Assembly (NCBI GenBank): GCA_018350325.1
Contig: JAEVLN010000012.1
Coordinates: 496,001 to 560,000 of the forward strand
Reading direction: 5' to 3'
DNA from: Globodera rostochiensis
Lineage: Eukaryota > Nematoda > Chromadorea > Rhabditida > Heteroderidae
Length of the DNA stretch: 64,000 nt
Shown here in pieces: positions 59,056-64,000 of this stretch. How positions within the stretch are numbered: position 1 is the stretch's first letter; each line of letters starts with the position of its first letter. The notes under the pieces are model-generated. The model was not told where the DNA came from. It was given only the letters and a program-made list of their open reading frames with translations, and searched no databases. The translations under genes were made by a program, and so were the position numbers.

Positions 59056-60383
59056 TTAATTGGCCACTTTGCTCGTGTCTTCCGCGAGTTTTGCAATATT
59101 TTTGCGTTGTAAAATTGCACAAATTCCAACGCCGGTAAAGCCGAGGAAAAGCATTAAGAAGCCGGCCACTTGGTAATGCCAGCCATTTTTGAGTGTTCGC
59201 GCGCTTTTCCATGTCTGAAACAGAAAGTGCAAAGTTTTGGACAATTTGTGTCGGCGAATACTTTTAAATTGCAAATTAAAATGATCAAAATGTTCGTTTT
59301 GTGTCCGTACCGTACACAAAACGATCAGGCCGCTGATCATAAGGATAAGGCCGCAAACGAAAAGGCCGGCTAACGCGAGAATAGTCTGAGGGGAGCTCGG
59401 CACGGATTTGCGCAGGCGGCGATCACTCTAAAAGCTAATTGATGTATAATTACGGCGATCACTCTAAAAGATAATTAATGTATAATTAATTAATTTATTG
59501 AATTGAAATGAAATGAATTGTTCGCACTTCCGTGAACACCGGCATTTCTTCCGTCATTAGCGAGTCGTGTCGATGGACGGAATAGCTTCTCTTCACTTTC
59601 GTAAGATTCTTCTGAGATTTTGCTGGAGGCGACTGAACGTCATTAAAAACATTAATTAAAATCAGATCAAATCAATCAAACAAATTTTAAGTTTTCTTTT
59701 TAAAAGCTGATCGCTGATCACCGGTTGAATGGCGTCGTTTCTGTTCACGGCATCTCCCTCCCCCGTCGGCCACATTTGCGGGGGCCATGGCCGGCTGTCG
59801 GTCAGTGCCACCGCCGTCCCCCCATTTTTGTCCCGTCTTTTCAGTGCCACAACGTCGGCAGAAGCGATAATTGGCCGCACAACATTATGACTCTTTTTAC
59901 ACCTTTTTTCTTCGGCAAATTCTTTGGCCAAAGGGCCGGTCCTCAAAAATTGTGAGGGCAAATTGTCCCAATGGACGCCGCCGCCGTCGCGGGCATTTGT
60001 GGCCAAAAATCCTCCGCTTTTGCTGCGGCGGTGCTTTTTGTCGTTTTTTGGCCTTTCTTTATTTCCTTTGGAGCCAAAAGCGCTGCAAAAAGCGTCGAAA
60101 AAATCATTTATTTCGTTCGATGCATTGGACACGGCAAATTCGTTTGGGTTAATAAATTAGCCTTATTTTATAAATAAGCCTTTGTTTTTTGGGTTAATCG
60201 CCCCCCCCCCCCGTCCACTCGCCTGCCTTCCGGCGCCGTCGCCTTTTGCCCTTTGAATGCCGCCGCCTCAGCCGCCGCCGCCGCCGCCGTGTCGGTCACT
60301 TTAATTTCGATGAACGGAATTTGTGGAATTTGCGTGCCAATGCCGTCAATCCGTGGCGCTGTGCCTTTTGTCAATGTGTTCAT
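59056..60383 (-). CDS. Two-TM hairpin membrane protein (TMEM134/230-like topology), about 280 aa
   Basis: Five exons from ATG at 60383 (MNTLTKGTAPRIDGIGTQIP) to a stop at 59056. The cytosolic N-terminal two thirds is basic and Ser-rich with a poly-Ala stretch; the C-terminus has two hydrophobic segments (TILALAGLFVCGLILMISGL and YQVAGFLMLFLGFTGVGICA) joined by a short loop TWKSARTLKNGWH, followed by a charged tail. Exon 1 ends EGS across a GC-AG intron (AG|GCGAGT; 60083-60222), chosen because no other join keeps the frame. The hairpin recalls DUF872 (TMEM230/134), but I am not sure of the family, and function is unknown. Confidence 0.65.
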
Positions 60384-61518
60384 GGCGAACAGAAAATGAG
60401 CATTTTATTGAAGGCACATTCAACAACAAAAAGAAAGAAGACGACAAAACTCGGGCCGTCTAAATGTGAAAAAATAAATTTCACTAAAAAATTTATCTCT
60501 GAAAGTTTTATAGTCAAAAATGTTTTGCATTACCGCTTAAATAACAGAGTTTTTCTAAATATTTAATTCATTTTAAAATATTTAGCAAAAAGTTCCGAGC
60601 ATTTTATTTATAAATAAATGCAAATAACAAAGGAATTAATCAGCAAAAAAAGGCGACATGAAAAGTGAAAAGGCGAAAAGTTTCTTTTTTTATTTGCTTC
60701 TTCTCCCAATTCATTCCTTTCGAAACGGCCGATGGATTTTATTACGAAAATTCAAAGATTTTTTTGTAATAAAATTTCATTTATTACCTTTGAAATTACC
60801 ATTTAATGCTAATTCGATCAGTTTAATTTATATTGTTTTAGTCAAAAGTAATAAAAAGAAAAATGCAAAAACATTTTGATTTTCTCGAAAAAAAACATTT
60901 TTGAATAATTCCGTTGCTTGACATTCATTGATTTTCTTTTCCCCGTGTTTGGCCATATTTACGCTTTGGGGGGGGGGGGGGAATAATGTGTGCGGGGGGG
61001 CAATGAGCCTCCCCCCGGGGGGTGATGAGTCCCCCCCCCCCCTCCCCCCTCCCCCCTCCCCCCTCCCCCCTCCCCTTCACCTCCTCACCTCAAATTTCGG
61101 ATGTTTCGAGCTGTGCAAACATTTGTGGGTGTCAAATAAGTTTTAGAGAGGGAAAAGCATTCCGGTCGTTGCCCATTTCCTTTTGTGAACGGACCGAAGT
61201 TGACCCAATCAATGCAAAGAAAAGGGAAGGTAATTAAGAGACAATTAAAGTAATTACATATCATTAGTTAACTAATTAATTAAACTCCAAATCAATGAGT
61301 TAAAGCTTTGCTTCTAATTTGAATCTTGATTTACATAAAAAATTTGTTTTTTTCTTTTTAATTTATTCCATTTTATTCTTTCGTTCAAAATTTAATAATT
61401 TAAAATGGCGCGACAATTATTGGCTAAAAATAATTTAAATTAAATATTGTGAAAATGAGAATAAAATAAAAAAAGAATTTAAAGTGCCAAAAGCCCTTCT
61501 TTTTTATTGTCCGTTCCG
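60384..61518. other. Intergenic region with poly(G) and poly(C) tracts
   Basis: AT-rich, with a G run at 60969-60981 and an imperfect (CCCCCCT)n run at 61030-61073. No gene is supported. Confidence 0.45.
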
Positions 61519-63830
61519 TCATTTGCCGTTAGTTGCCCCTTTTATTCTGCCAACTTCCGTCGCGTCCATTAGCCCCGCCCGCTGCAATAATTCCGCGATT
61601 TTGCCTTCGTTTATCTCCGCCGCTCCGCCCGAAGAGGCGGCGGCGTCCATCGCAAGTTCAGCAACGGCTTGCTCCAGCCAAGTGCCTGAAGGCTTTAAAT
61701 AAGCGAAAAAGCACAACGGTTATATGTACAGCAGCCCGGGTCCGAGCAGTTCAGGCCGAACCAGCAGGATCTGACCCAGCTGATACTGATCACTTCAAAT
61801 CATTTTGACCCAATTATAAGCCCAGCTCGGGTTTGAGACCAGACCGGGTCCAAGCAGTTCAGGCCAAACCAGCAGGATCTGACCCAGCTGATACTGATCA
61901 CTTCAAATCAGTTTGACCCAATTATAAGACCAATAGAACCGTGATCAGACCAAACAATTTACAAATATTTGTTTGGTTTATTACCCTTTAAGCTGTCCCA
62001 AGCAGAATGCAGCTGAGTGCGCAATTCCTCCGTTTCTTCGGCAAAGTTTTCCGACTCCGTGCCATCCCGCTGCTGCCGACTTCGCGCGCCCTGCCGCGTT
62101 AAAGTGACACGGAATTTGGCCAAAGCCTCGCGAATTGCGTCGATAAGTTCAGTGCTTGCCTAAAATGGTGTTTTTCCCCATCAAATCGTTCACTTTGATT
62201 AAAGAGTGGGTTGAAGGTTAGTCCTAATTAACGATTAATTAAACGGTGTGCCATTAATGAGGGGCCAACCGAAGTGTTTGCAAAGTGATGGCATTGGTTT
62301 AATGGGTTAGGTGCCCGGGTTGATAGAACAACGGCATTCGTTGGTTGTGCGCCACCGCCCCGCCTCGTGCACGCGTGTGCATGCATGCACGTCTGCCATT
62401 CAGTGAACGCGTGCATTAAGTGTAAGGCATTTGCACTCATTTGAAGAGACAAGCGTGCGTGCATTCACGAAGGGGGCAATAATTGGCATAAATTTTAAGA
62501 CTTTGATCCAACCGAATGAAATAGTAAAAAGGGATAGGCACTTTCGGTTAGTTTAGCATGGGATTAAATGTTAGCGTAATTGAATTGCTAAATCAATTGG
62601 AGAAAGGCACTGCACACCTTCGACGGGTCACCACCACCATCGACGGCACTTTCACTCCGTCTCGTTTTCCCCATCCAATCGCTGACCCAAATGGCCGCCT
62701 GTTCGATGGTTGTGTCTGTCGTCGGCGGCATCGGATGCGGCGGTTGCGGTTGCTCGGGCCTTAAATTTGAGTATCAATTAGTTCATTTCGGCATTCTCCC
62801 AATTTATGAGATTGCCGGCAATCCGGGGTTGGGGCCAGGACCAAACTCGATGCCGAAACCTCATAGAAAAGCTTAAAGATTAATCCCGGGAGAAGCAATG
62901 CACACAAAACATCATTTTTTGGGCAAAAAGTTGCCTCGATTTTGGTACGTTTGACGCCTTTTCCTTTCCGCCCGAATGAGTCCACGGCTTCGGAGGCCGA
63001 ATTTTGTCGCTGGGCCTTTCGCGAGGAATTGCCGGTGGTTGCGGGGAGGAAATCGAATTGGCTGGTGGCACTTTTGGCTTCGGATACGTTGTGAAAGGCC
63101 TTTCAAAATGTTAAAATTGATCAGACGAGAATAAAAACGATTTCGAGAAATTCCCTTTCGCAAAAATTGAGCCGAATGCCGCTTTCGAAGAACCGATCCA
63201 AGAGTTAAACTTCGACATCTCTTTCATCAGAAAAGTCCAAATGACGTCATTCGGACCCCCCCCCCCCAATTTTCAGTTCAAATTGCGTACTGAACCGACG
63301 GCGTCGCGGTCGCGCTGGTGGGCGGCGTTGAGGTGGTCATTTGCCACGCGTTGCTTCCCGCGGGTGCCGGCGACGCGGCGGTCGCATTCGGTCGAACGGA
63401 AATTCCATTGACCGGCAAAATCCATTTGGTGCTGAACACAAAATCGGGCGGCGCCTGGCGAGTCGTCACAGCCAAATCTGCGAATATTTGAATAAAAAGT
63501 CGCAAAAAACGTCAAATTAACGCCGTAATCATTAGAATTGGACCCCAAAAATGAATTCGTTTATATAAAAAGGACGCGGAGGGATTGAAAATTCGCTGCA
63601 ACTTGTCTGTGTACTGCTCGTAGTCGTCGCGGGACCGCCGACGACGGCTCCGCTCTTTGCCGTCCCGCCGCGTGCCGTCGGCATCCCACGACTCTTCGGC
63701 AGCGATATTGGCTGCATTGGCTGGGAAACGTTTGGCTTCGCCGGTTTTGCCGGGGGCTGTGCCGTGTCCGGTTTGGTCCAGCCGCCCGCCGACGGTTTGG
63801 GCTGCGTAATTTGGCCCTAAAATTTAAATT
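61519..63830 (-). CDS. Unidentified Pro-rich protein, possibly incomplete at 5' end
   Basis: Exons joined by phase from an acceptor near 63817 to a stop at 61519. The first visible exon is basic (KERSRRRRSRDDYEQYTDKL, FNPSASFLYKRIHFW), then TTRQAPPDFVFSTKWILPVN, a long Pro/Ser/Thr-rich part (YPKPKVPPANSISSPQPPAI, RPEQPQPPHPMPPTTDTTIE), an amphipathic QAAIWVSDWMGKTRR, and a helical C-terminus (ASTELIDAIREALAKFRVTL, ETEELRTQLHSAWDSLKGTW, EGKIAELLQRAGLMDATEV). One intron is GC-AG (AG|GCAACT, donor side at 62934, acceptor before 62759). No domain recognised; nuclear or RNA-related role would be a guess. No initiator ATG is visible in the window. Confidence 0.55.
61728..61945. repeat. About 118-bp direct duplication in an intron
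   Basis: Two copies of a unit beginning GGGTCC(G/A)AGCAGTTCAGGCC and containing CAGCAGGATCTGACCCAGCT and GATACTGATCACTTCAAATC. Only a few differences between copies. Confidence 0.85.
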
Positions 63831-63899
63831 GTAATAATAAATTATTATAAAAGCGTCGGAATTCTTTCCGATCGAAAAGGCAAAAATTTCGATTTTGTC

Positions 63900-64000
63900 C
63901 AACGCCCCAACCCAATTTACCTCCCTCCCCTCCCCCCCCCCCGGTCCAAATTTACCTCCCTCCCCTCCCCCCCCCAGTCCAAATTTACCTCCCTCCCCTC
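63900..64000. repeat. C-rich tandem repeat running off the window
   Basis: Units of about 40-45 bp: TCCAAATTTACCTCCCTCCC plus CTCCCCCCCCC. Only 2-3 copies lie inside the window. Confidence 0.8.

Noticed and set aside
63532..63717. Alternative Pro-rich frame of the first visible exon of the orphan gene
   Set aside because: Only the other frame (RRRRSRDDYEQY) joins in phase to the next exon via GT-AG.

Overview
The window is a piece of nematode nuclear genome, most likely from a plant-parasitic tylenchid (cyst-nematode-like). The evidence is a set of metazoan multi-exon genes with many very short introns (about 40-60 nt), a nematode-type serpentine chemoreceptor, two cuticle collagens, an innexin, a ciliary dynein-2 subunit, an unusually large share of GC-AG introns, and very many minisatellites and poly(C)/poly(G) runs. 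No bacterial or viral genes were seen. The genus is inference. All exon joins were made by eye from splice signals, reading phase and family conservation.

Layout. 1-541 (-): 5' part of an innexin. 1753-4147 (-): class A peptide-type GPCR, 421 aa. 5263-6041 (+): small GPI-anchored Ly6-like protein. 7133-8604 (+): srt-type chemoreceptor. 8992-9871, 10201-10931 and 11173-11819 (all -): an EMAPII/AIMP1-type tRNA-binding protein, nucleoside diphosphate kinase and a DUF1772-like membrane protein, closely spaced like an operon. 12385-17016 (+): about 1,000-aa protein with coiled coil, C2H2 finger, SH2 domain and an unknown C-terminal region. 18158-19660 (+): Arl8 GTPase with a hAT-type MITE in intron 2. 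20379-23728 (+): GRIP-domain golgin. 24067-25545 (+): PP4 regulatory subunit 2. 27016-31173 (+): alpha-1,6-fucosyltransferase (FUT8). 34697-38931 (+): gamma-glutamyltransferase. 39579-43550 (-): GH2 beta-mannosidase. 43870-48904 (-): dynein-2 light intermediate chain. 50550-51553 (-) and 57612-58657 (+): an inverted, divergent pair of near-identical 302-aa cuticle collagens separated by 6 kb that holds a 3.2-kb minisatellite. 59056-60383 (-): two-TM hairpin membrane protein. 61519 to about 63830 (-): unidentified Pro-rich protein, possibly incomplete at its 5' end.

Functional threads: secretory pathway and glycans (golgin, FUT8, beta-mannosidase), lysosome (Arl8, beta-mannosidase), glutathione turnover (gamma-glutamyltransferase), cilia and chemosensation (dynein-2 LIC, srt receptor, GPCR), and cuticle (collagens). 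They do not form one pathway.

Most striking features: at least 12 GC-AG introns; two conserved coding junctions with no AG acceptor; almost every long intron filled by its own private tandem repeat (72 bp x about 39, hexamer x about 39, 74 bp x 9 and others); several MITEs with intact target-site duplications; and the inverted collagen pair.
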